Both the position numbers and the translations under genes were made by a program. From a virus, in the IMG/VR virus record IMGVR_UViG_3300035701_000264, positions 1 to 25,357 of that record: a stretch of 25,357 nt of DNA. One strand, written 5' to 3'. Positions 16,116-23,799 of this stretch are shown in pieces (positions within the stretch are counted from its first letter, which is position 1; each line of letters opens with the position of its first letter). Below the pieces are notes generated by a model, which was not told the DNA's origin, searched no databases, and was given only the letters and a program-made list of their open reading frames with translations.

Positions 16116-16510
16116 AATTTTTGGATTCTAATTCTACCGCCAACATATTCATTGTAATAACTAGAATCAAATAGTGCATTGGCAAGTATTATTTGTTTCA
16201 TTTCTTCATAGTTAAGTTCAGATTTGGATTTGCGCCAATATAAAATTTCAAAGAGGAAATTATCTTTACCAATTTTTTGTATATCTTCTTGTAGTTTCTT
16301 ACAACTTCCCGTATAGGATTTCCAATCGGAGGCTTTTGTAGATCGTCGTTTGTTTACACGACCCTTTAGAGGCTTCTTGGAGACTTTAAATTTCAACAAT
16401 TTTTTGCCCAAATATTTTTTATCGTTAGTGAGATTGGTTATTTTATAAATAAATCCGATACTATTTTCCGGCGGTTCTTCTTTTACAATCCAATGGCCAT
16501 AGTCATTCAT
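16112..16510 (-). CDS. GIY-YIG-type putative endonuclease
   Basis: A 132-residue protein and the only minus-strand gene. GFIYKITNLTNDKKYLGKK (residues 19-37) fits the GIY-YIG signature: G19-F-I-Y22 and K32-Y-L-G35. A basic stretch follows (KKPLKGRVNKRRSTKASDWK), then SDWKSYTGS, GKDNF, an acidic NYEEMK and a terminal YYNEYVGGRI. This order (FIYxITN, YxGKK, DWxxYxGS, E in the last helix, YYNE) matches a small group of putative GIY-YIG nucleases I know from T4-like cyanophages. It has no extra DNA-binding domain, so it may be a stand-alone homing-type or repair-type nuclease; cutting activity is not shown. Its stop overlaps the stop of 15549-16115 by two bases within TTAA. Its start faces the primase start across 88 nt. 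Confidence 0.7.
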   Translation of the reverse strand: MNDYGHWIVKEEPPENSIGFIYKITNLTNDKKYLGKKLLKFKVSKKPLKGRVNKRRSTKASDWKSYTGSCKKLQEDIQKIGKDNFLFEILYWRKSKSELNYEEMKQIILANALFDSSYYNEYVGGRIRIQKF

Positions 16511-16598
16511 GAAAATATATAGTATTATTTTTATATAAAAAAATCAAATGGTCTTTAATATAAATCGACTAAATCAATTATCGTGGTAAACTTGTTGT
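16511..16598. promoter_or_regulatory. Divergent intergenic region between nuclease and primase genes
   Basis: An 88-nt very AT-rich gap between two divergent start codons, so it should hold promoters for both directions. Candidate -10-like AT blocks are seen on both strands (for example TTTAATATAAAT near 16554), but none is distinctive. No Shine-Dalgarno precedes either start. Confidence 0.35.
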
Positions 16599-17552
16599 AT
16601 GTTATTGCAGGAAGATATAATATCTGTTTTAAATAAAGTACTTAAACAAAAAGGACGAATTAGAAGGGGAGAAGACCTTGTATATTTTTGTCCTGCTTGT
16701 AACCATTATAAAAGAAAGCTTGAAGTAAATATATTTACTGGCAAATATCATTGTTGGGTTTGTGGCTTTTCAGGATTATCATTTAAGACATTGTTTAAGA
16801 AATTAAATGCTCCGCCGGAAGCGTATTATATAATTAAAGAGAGTTATAAACTAAAGCCTAAAGATGAAAATGAAATAGACCATTTATTTGACACAAAAGA
16901 AAAAGAACGGAATGTTGTAAATTTTTTACCAAAAGAATTTAAACCAATTTATCTTCCACAGAAATCAATAGAATATAAACATGCGATAAATTATTTAAAG
17001 AAACGCGGAGTTACAAAATTCGATATGTATAGGTATAACATCGGCTATTGTGAAATAGGAAAATTTGCAAATAGAATTATAATACCTTCATATGATTCAA
17101 ATAACAATTTGAATTTTTATTCCGGAAGAAGTTATTATGATAGTTGTAATTTTAAGTATCAAAATTGTGATTTTTCAAAGGATATTGTTGGGTTCGAATC
17201 AAATATTAACTGGAAAGAACCGATTACCTTGACGGAAGGTGCGCTTGATGCAATTGCAATACGATATAATGCTATTCCATTATTCGGAAAGAGTATGTCA
17301 GGCAAACTTAAAAAATGTATAATAGATAATGCTGTTTATAAAATTAATGTAATTTTAGATGATGATGCAATTAAGGATTCTATCAATATTTATGATCAGT
17401 TATCTTCTATGGGAGTGAAAAAGATACATATTATAGTTTTAAAGGATAAAGACCCATCAAAAATGGGATTTGAAAAAATAACAGAAGTAATTGATAACTC
17501 TGAAGCACAAACATTGTCGGATATGTTGAAATTAAAGATAAAGTATTCATAA
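16599..17552 (+). CDS. DnaG-type DNA primase (zinc-ribbon plus TOPRIM)
   Basis: A 317-residue protein. The N-terminus has a zinc-ribbon with C31-P-A-C34 and C52-W-V-C55, spaced as in DnaG/T7/T4-type primase zinc domains, which recognise the template. The C-terminal half has a TOPRIM core: ITLTEGALDAIA with catalytic-type E213, then VILDDDAIKD with D254-D-D256, the acidic pair that binds metal ions. RIIIPSYDSNNNLNFYSGR upstream matches the typical strand leading into TOPRIM. It has no helicase domain, so it would act with a separate replicative helicase not found in this window. Its role is to make RNA primers for lagging-strand phage DNA synthesis. The next gene starts 3 nt after its stop, so the two are probably translationally coupled. 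Confidence 0.85.
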   Translation: MLLQEDIISVLNKVLKQKGRIRRGEDLVYFCPACNHYKRKLEVNIFTGKYHCWVCGFSGLSFKTLFKKLNAPPEAYYIIKESYKLKPKDENEIDHLFDTKEKERNVVNFLPKEFKPIYLPQKSIEYKHAINYLKKRGVTKFDMYRYNIGYCEIGKFANRIIIPSYDSNNNLNFYSGRSYYDSCNFKYQNCDFSKDIVGFESNINWKEPITLTEGALDAIAIRYNAIPLFGKSMSGKLKKCIIDNAVYKINVILDDDAIKDSINIYDQLSSMGVKKIHIIVLKDKDPSKMGFEKITEVIDNSEAQTLSDMLKLKIKYS

Positions 17553-17555
17553 GTT

Positions 17556-20500
17556 ATGGTAACATATTTAAAAAATGACATTAAAAATTTTGTAGGGATT
17601 TTGCAGGTTGCAGATATTCATCTTAGACTTACAAAACGGCACGATGAATATCTACTTGCTTTTGATAAATTGTATTCTGCTATTAAACTTACGCCGCCGG
17701 AAACAGTTGTGGCTGTTCTTGGTGATGTGTTTCATTCCAAATCAGATTTAAGTCCGGAATGTGTAGAGTTTGCAAGTGAATTTCTTAAAGCCATTGCTGA
17801 TTTGCGTCCGACTATATTGGTGGCGGGAAATCATGATGCTACTCTTTCAAACCGAAATAGATTGGACAGTTTAACGCCAATAGTAAATGCTTTAGACCAT
17901 AAGAATTTATACTATTTAAGAGATACAGGGTTATACACTTTGGGTGACATACTATTCAATAATATGTCTATATTTTCTCCTCCCGAAGATTATATTAAAG
18001 CAAAAGATATACCAAAAATATATCGAAATAACACCAATTATCTTATTGGATTGTTTCATGGACCGGTTAATAATGCAATAACAGATATTGGCTATGTTGT
18101 CAGTAATCGCAGTATAACATTAAATACATTTGATGGACATGAAATTGTTCTTTTGGGTGATATTCACAAATATCAACTACTTCAAAGGTATAATTCAAAC
18201 AATGACAAGCCGGTTGTGGTCTATCCTGGGTCATTTGTACAGCAAAATCATGGTGAAGATGTTTCTGGCCATGGTTATGTCGTGTGGAATTTAAAAACAA
18301 AGGCTTTTAGGCACTTCGAAATACCAAATGAATATGGATTTTATACCATAGAAGTTAACAAAGGAAAATTGGTAACGGATATTAAAGATATTCCTAAAAA
18401 GGCGCGCTTAAGAATTAAATGCTTTGAATCGGTTATTATGGAAGTGAAATCGGTATTGGCGGCTATCAAAGAACACACAGATATTTCTGAGGTTACTTAT
18501 TTTAGAGTAGATGATGGCAGCTCATTGAAAAATATAATCAACACAGCGAATTTAAAATTGAGCGACATAGGCTCAGTTGATTATCAAAATGAGTTAATAA
18601 AAGCATTTTTAACCAAAAAGTTTCCTGATAAGAAAATAACCGATGAAGAATTTAATAAGGTTTTTGAAATTAATAAACAGCTTAATGCGTTAATTGAAAA
18701 AGACAATCTTGTTAGAAACATTCGTTGGCGTCCTAAGAAATTTGAATTCAATAATATGTTTAGTTATGGTGAAGGAAATGTAATAGATTTCACCAATATG
18801 AAAAATACGATTGGATTATTTGCACAAAATACCGCAGGAAAATCTTCAATACTATCAGCCTTGAGTTTTTGTATTTTTGATAAATGTGACAGAGCATTTA
18901 AAGCATCCCATGTATTAAACAGCCAAAAAATGTCATTTGATTGTAAGTTTAATTTTGAAATAAATGGTGTGGACTTTTTTATAGAAAGAAAGGGAATAGC
19001 TGATAAAAAAGGTATTGTAAAGGTTGATGTAAAGTTCTGGAAAGAGGAAAATGGTAAAATAACCGAGCTTAATGGTGAGGCCAGACGCAGTACTAATGAT
19101 ATTATAAGGGACTACCTTGGCACATATGACGATTTTATCCTAACAGCGCTGTCCATTCAAAATAATAAGGCAGGTTCGTTTGTGGATATGGGTCAAACAG
19201 AAAGAAAGGATTTATTATCACAATTCATGGGATTGACCATTTTTGACAGTTTATATCAAGAATCTGTTGATAAATTGAAGGAAATCAATGGGGAATTGAA
19301 GTCTTACAATCTTTTAGAAACGGATATCTATGAAACAATTAGAATTCTATCTGAAAAAATAGAAAAAACTGATGTTTTGTATAAAAAAGAATCTGGATTA
19401 TATGAATCATTACAAGCCGATAAAACATTGTTAAATGATAAAATCATAGAGCAAAATAAAAAATTAATTAAATTGGAGATTGATGTTCCAAAAGATGTGA
19501 ATGATTTGATTTCAAAGAAAAATGTCGTGGGGGCTAAAATCTCCAAGTATGATTATGAGATTAAAGAATTAAAATCGGACAATGAATCCTCACAGAATGA
19601 TTTAAATTCTGTGCTACTAAAGATAAAAACTTCGGTTGATAGTAATATAGACAAAAGACATGAAGAATTTGAAACTTTAAATGAAGAATTAAATCAGAAA
19701 AATAACGAATTAGAAACTCGAAAGATTGTTATCAAGTCTAAGCTTGATAAAATTAACAAATTGGAAAAACACAAATATGATCCTAATTGTAAATTTTGTG
19801 TGGATAATGAATTTGTAAAAGATGCTATTTTGGCAAGAGATACGATTGGTCAAGATAAAAAAGAAGTTGATGATTTTATAAAGGAATATGATGCGCTTAG
19901 CAGTAAAATCAAATCCACCTCTGGAATATTAGACGAATACACTACATATGAAAACGATTTGGAACTTAAAAACAGATTGGAAAATTCTGTTAAAGATACA
20001 TGCAATTCTATATTGAAATTGGAAAACTTAATGTCCGGAGAATCTAAAAAATTATCTGAGATAGAACAGAATATAATACTTTACCACCAACAAAAAGACG
20101 CTATTGAAAATAACAATGCGATTGAAAAAATCATAACTTCCATTGATGACGAAATTGATGAATTGGATAAGAAAATTAAGAATAAAAATAAAGAAGTAAT
20201 TTCTATAAATTCTGAATTGGTTTCCATCAAAAAAGACAAAGAACTTCAAGAGAAGAATGTTCAAAAAATAAAAGAATTGGAAGCGAAAAAATCTGCTTAT
20301 GAGCATTATGTTTTTGCTGTTTCTCGCGATGGTATTCCATTTGAATTGATTTCTCAAGCAATTCCTGTGATAGAACGGGAAGTCAACGAAATATTAAGTC
20401 AAATAGTAGAATTTACCGTAAACATTCAAACCGATGGTAAAAATGTAATAACTTATATATGTTATCCAGATAAAAAATGGGCATTAGAGTTATCAAGTGG

Positions 20501-20765
20501 AATGGAAAGATTTATAAGTTCGATTGCGATTAGAACAGCGTTAATCAACATATCAAATTTGCCTAGGCCTAATTTTTTGGTTGTTGACGAAGGATTTTCA
20601 GCTTTGGACGCTTCAAATTTGCCAGCATTGTCAACATTGTTTTCGGTTCTTAAAACCCAATTTGACTTTTTGATTATAATAAGCCATTTGGATGCAATTC
20701 GAGACTTTGTGGACTCAAGAATGGAGATAACTAAGGAGAATGGATTTTCTAAAATAGTGTATTAA
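17556..20765 (+). CDS. Single-chain SbcD-SbcC (Mre11-Rad50; T4 gp47-gp46-like) fusion nuclease/ATPase
   Basis: A 1069-residue protein. Residues 1-~390 are a calcineurin-like Mre11/SbcD phosphoesterase: D20-x-H22, G56-D57-x-x-H60, G91-N-H-D94, H168, then G201-D202-I-H204 where most relatives have GHxH. From ~400 the Rad50/SbcC part begins, with FEFNNMFSYGEGNVIDF and Walker A AQNTAGKSS (A423 to S431). The usual GxNGxGKS is changed at two glycines. Long coiled coils (~570-960) flank a zinc-hook C745-K-F-C748. The signature LSSGMERF (L979) and Walker B FLVVDEGFSALD (D1011, E1012) close the ATPase head. Normally these are two proteins that form a complex for processing DNA ends and recombination-dependent replication. 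Here no stop or restart separates them, giving a fixed 1:1 ratio. The gene follows the primase by 3 nt. Confidence 0.88.
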   Translation: MVTYLKNDIKNFVGILQVADIHLRLTKRHDEYLLAFDKLYSAIKLTPPETVVAVLGDVFHSKSDLSPECVEFASEFLKAIADLRPTILVAGNHDATLSNRNRLDSLTPIVNALDHKNLYYLRDTGLYTLGDILFNNMSIFSPPEDYIKAKDIPKIYRNNTNYLIGLFHGPVNNAITDIGYVVSNRSITLNTFDGHEIVLLGDIHKYQLLQRYNSNNDKPVVVYPGSFVQQNHGEDVSGHGYVVWNLKTKAFRHFEIPNEYGFYTIEVNKGKLVTDIKDIPKKARLRIKCFESVIMEVKSVLAAIKEHTDISEVTYFRVDDGSSLKNIINTANLKLSDIGSVDYQNELIKAFLTKKFPDKKITDEEFNKVFEINKQLNALIEKDNLVRNIRWRPKKFEFNNMFSYGEGNVIDFTNMKNTIGLFAQNTAGKSSILSALSFCIFDKCDRAFKASHVLNSQKMSFDCKFNFEINGVDFFIERKGIADKKGIVKVDVKFWKEENGKITELNGEARRSTNDIIRDYLGTYDDFILTALSIQNNKAGSFVDMGQTERKDLLSQFMGLTIFDSLYQESVDKLKEINGELKSYNLLETDIYETIRILSEKIEKTDVLYKKESGLYESLQADKTLLNDKIIEQNKKLIKLEIDVPKDVNDLISKKNVVGAKISKYDYEIKELKSDNESSQNDLNSVLLKIKTSVDSNIDKRHEEFETLNEELNQKNNELETRKIVIKSKLDKINKLEKHKYDPNCKFCVDNEFVKDAILARDTIGQDKKEVDDFIKEYDALSSKIKSTSGILDEYTTYENDLELKNRLENSVKDTCNSILKLENLMSGESKKLSEIEQNIILYHQQKDAIENNNAIEKIITSIDDEIDELDKKIKNKNKEVISINSELVSIKKDKELQEKNVQKIKELEAKKSAYEHYVFAVSRDGIPFELISQAIPVIEREVNEILSQIVEFTVNIQTDGKNVITYICYPDKKWALELSSGMERFISSIAIRTALINISNLPRPNFLVVDEGFSALDASNLPALSTLFSVLKTQFDFLIIISHLDAIRDFVDSRMEITKENGFSKIVY

Positions 20766-20787
20766 TAGATATATATATGTATAATAT

Positions 20788-23700
20788 ATGTCTAATGTCC
20801 GTACAATCAGTGGTACAAAATATGACCTTTTGCGTTTAAAGGTAGATATTGAAGATACCAATTATAGATCTGAGTATTTTACCGTATCAGATTTAGCAGA
20901 TACTTTGACCTCTGGAAAGACATTTTTTACCATAAATGGGTCAGATAAGTTAAAGAAAAACTCTAATATTTTGGTAGAAGTTCTGGATTCCAAGGGTACT
21001 GTCCTTTTCTATGAATTAACAAAATCCGGATATCATCTCTATCGAGACACAACCGATCTTGTTGTTGCGATAACGGTATCTGATAATATTAGTCCGGGTC
21101 TTGGAAAGATTGTTTTGGTTGGTACTACAGCCAACGGCAAATCAGTAAGATGGTCTACGAATATTAAGATTAATCCAGCATTGGATAATTCTTCTCGAAT
21201 AATATATTTAAAAACTCCTGAACTTTTCACACAAGAAGTATTATCATATGTTTTAAACGAAGCGCTCTCTACTACTATTCAAAACGATGCGATTTTATCA
21301 GGGAATGCTACTGGCAGTTCTTTATTTCCAAAAAATTATTCTGATTATGATTCTTTCTATCAAAAAGATACTTCTTTTTCTTATAAATTATACGCATATA
21401 GTATAGTATCAACTCTTGGTGTTGATAATGTTTTTGATTTGGAAAATATCAACACACCTATAGATTTATATGTAACAAAAATTTCATATTTAAACAATGA
21501 AAATAATATTGTAACACTAAATGTAAGTCTTACCCAGTCATTTTTAATACAAAGTGTAGTCAATAACAATACAGTGGTATTGAATAAACCTTTTATATAT
21601 TCATTTTCTGGAATTAATCAGATAGTTCCTGTTGTTGAATCAAAATTTATTAATAATTATGTATCTTCAACATATATTACTACTTCACAATTGATAACTT
21701 CTGCTGATCCTGATGGTGCGCCTAATCCTTCTGTATTTCAAACTAGTACTACTTCAAGCGCAAGTCTTCGTGAAGGATTTTTAGATGTAACATATAAAGC
21801 AATTAAACCATTTACTGGAAAAGCTGCTAGACATAAAATTTATCGAAGAAGTTTAAATAAATCGTCGGGTTGGACTAATATGGCTGATGAGCCATTGTTT
21901 AATACAAATATTTTAATAGATGATGTTACCGTAAATAGAGCATACAAAGATTTGGGAATCTATTATAACCAAAATCATATAAGCACATATTACTATTCAA
22001 GCTCTGCTCTTATTTCTATGTCATATGATTCATCCGTAAAACTGAATTCAATGAATGTAGTTTGCGGTGGATTGCCTGATTATAATTTAAGTCAAAGTAA
22101 TTATATAATATTAAAAAATAATAGTTCATTGCTTACATCAAACACATATAAATCTACATATGTGCCTTATGATTCTTCATCTTTTTTAACTAAAAAAGGT
22201 GCGGCGTATGACAGCAATTTTATAAAATTCTATAAACAAACAAATTATTTGTTTTCAGCAGATTTGGAATTAGCATCGTTGTCGTCATCGGCCGATGCAA
22301 AATTAATATTTTATTTAACCGGTTCATATAATTTGCCATATGTTGGCACAGAAACAGCTTATGTAGAAGGGCGTGGAATAAAATTAGCAGAATATCCGGT
22401 AAAGCGTGGTGTTAATTATGTTAAATTTAACGCTGCGGATGTTGGTTCATTATTTGCTTTTAATAATGATTTAATAGGTACTGTTTCTATAGTTCCTGTA
22501 AATTTAGCATCATTTAAAATATCTAATTGGAACATATATACTTATTCAGAATTTGGTTGTTCTCCGGATTTATATATAACTCGCATACCATTTCCAGTAA
22601 CTATTAAAAATGAACAATTTGAATTAAAATTTGAATTGCTTGATATAAATTCAAAACTTGTATATTCTTTTCCCAATAAAATAATAAATTTTGACCCAAA
22701 TGGCTATACTTTATACAAAAATATAACTTCTAATTATTCCGTTTCTTCATTGAGTAGTTCTTATACAACAACTGCAAGTTGGGCATCAAAAACTATAAGT
22801 GCATCATATGCTTTGACCAGTTCATATGCACTATCTTCAAGTTGGGCGCCAAGTTCGACAAATATAAGTTCATCATATGCTTTGACAAGTTCATTTGCTG
22901 TATCTGCAAGTTGGGCGCCAAGTTCAACATTTATAAGCGCATCATATGCTTTGACCAGTTCATATGCGTTAACAGCAACCAGTGCATCTTATGCCCCTGG
23001 TGCACCATCAATAAGCGCATCATATGCATTGACCAGTTCTTATGCGATTACATCCAGTGAATCGGGGACGGGTTATAATGGAAATAGAACTATAAAACGC
23101 AGTCCATATACCACTTTAAATGTAGGAGGTACTTCCTTGAAAGATTTTATTGAAAATTTCTTTTTTCCTTTTGTTCCCGCTACGGTGGCAATTTCAAGTG
23201 GTGGTACAACATATTATGAAACTGGTTCGAACCAAAATATTTCAGTTGTATCAACAATAACAGCTAATGATGAAATAACATTTGGTTCATCAAGTGTTTA
23301 TAGGGATTCTGCTGCTTGGAATACGACAGGTTCACCAAGTCCTTTGATTTTTACATTTACGGATACAACTATATCTTCAAGTCACACTTATCAAACTAGT
23401 ACTCAAACTAATAATAATGGTTCACCAACAGTAATAAGTTCAAACACTAAGACGGCAACTTTTATTTATCCATATTTATATGGTATGAGTGTAACAGCCG
23501 GATTGTCAGGAGTGGCATTATATACAGGACTTTCTGGAAAATCAATAACACCACAAGGCAGTAAAACATTTAATTATAGTGGAACGGCGGTATATATGTA
23601 TTTTGCATACCCAGCATCATATTCAGATTTGGTATCTATTTTAGACCCAAATAGTTTTCAAGTAATTGGAAGTTTTCAATATTCTGGGTCTGTTCCTGTA

Positions 23701-23796
23701 ACCAGTTCTGGATTGTCAACAGATTGGATGCAAACATATAAAGTGTATAGAACAACATTAGTTGCATCGCCAAGTGGTAATTTTATATTTAGTTAA
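20788..23796 (+). CDS. Tail-fibre-like virion protein with aromatic hexapeptide repeats
   Basis: A 1002-residue protein. The N-terminal ~130 residues (YDLLRLKVDIEDTNYRSEYF, KLKKNSNILVEVLDSKG, VRWSTNIKINP) look like a beta-rich attachment domain. Similar N-termini are familiar to me from large structural proteins of environmental myoviruses; this was not checked. Residues ~652-757 consist of [YFW]-A-x-[ST]-x-S hexads: SYALTS, SYALSS, SWAPSS and similar. A conserved-looking C-terminal domain starts near 785 (FFFPFVPATVAISSGG) and runs to residue 1002 with fibre-like beta strands. It lacks catalytic motifs. The same hexads fill the next gene, so both probably belong to one adhesion or fibre assembly. 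There is no Shine-Dalgarno; the start is preceded by an alternating AT stretch. Confidence 0.65.
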   Translation: MSNVRTISGTKYDLLRLKVDIEDTNYRSEYFTVSDLADTLTSGKTFFTINGSDKLKKNSNILVEVLDSKGTVLFYELTKSGYHLYRDTTDLVVAITVSDNISPGLGKIVLVGTTANGKSVRWSTNIKINPALDNSSRIIYLKTPELFTQEVLSYVLNEALSTTIQNDAILSGNATGSSLFPKNYSDYDSFYQKDTSFSYKLYAYSIVSTLGVDNVFDLENINTPIDLYVTKISYLNNENNIVTLNVSLTQSFLIQSVVNNNTVVLNKPFIYSFSGINQIVPVVESKFINNYVSSTYITTSQLITSADPDGAPNPSVFQTSTTSSASLREGFLDVTYKAIKPFTGKAARHKIYRRSLNKSSGWTNMADEPLFNTNILIDDVTVNRAYKDLGIYYNQNHISTYYYSSSALISMSYDSSVKLNSMNVVCGGLPDYNLSQSNYIILKNNSSLLTSNTYKSTYVPYDSSSFLTKKGAAYDSNFIKFYKQTNYLFSADLELASLSSSADAKLIFYLTGSYNLPYVGTETAYVEGRGIKLAEYPVKRGVNYVKFNAADVGSLFAFNNDLIGTVSIVPVNLASFKISNWNIYTYSEFGCSPDLYITRIPFPVTIKNEQFELKFELLDINSKLVYSFPNKIINFDPNGYTLYKNITSNYSVSSLSSSYTTTASWASKTISASYALTSSYALSSSWAPSSTNISSSYALTSSFAVSASWAPSSTFISASYALTSSYALTATSASYAPGAPSISASYALTSSYAITSSESGTGYNGNRTIKRSPYTTLNVGGTSLKDFIENFFFPFVPATVAISSGGTTYYETGSNQNISVVSTITANDEITFGSSSVYRDSAAWNTTGSPSPLIFTFTDTTISSSHTYQTSTQTNNNGSPTVISSNTKTATFIYPYLYGMSVTAGLSGVALYTGLSGKSITPQGSKTFNYSGTAVYMYFAYPASYSDLVSILDPNSFQVIGSFQYSGSVPVTSSGLSTDWMQTYKVYRTTLVASPSGNFIFS
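22741..23058 (+). repeat. Aromatic hexapeptide repeat region, gene 20788-23796
   Basis: Repeated nucleotide blocks close to GCATCATATGCTTTGACCAG start near 22801, 22870, 22939 and 23017. They encode SYALTS units separated by WAPSST-type units. Bases are well conserved between copies, so slippage or recombination is plausible. Confidence 0.8.
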
Positions 23797-23799
23797 TTT

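Noticed and set aside
16444-16451. TATAAATA on the + strand inside the GIY-YIG gene
   Set aside because: It lies 147 nt before the primase start and within coding sequence of the opposite strand. One match of this AT-rich octamer is expected by chance.
22779-23060. 93-codon open frame overlapping the hexapeptide repeats, out of frame
   Set aside because: It is a by-product of the repeated DNA (repetitive IICFDQFIC pattern) inside a well-supported structural gene. It has no independent start signal.
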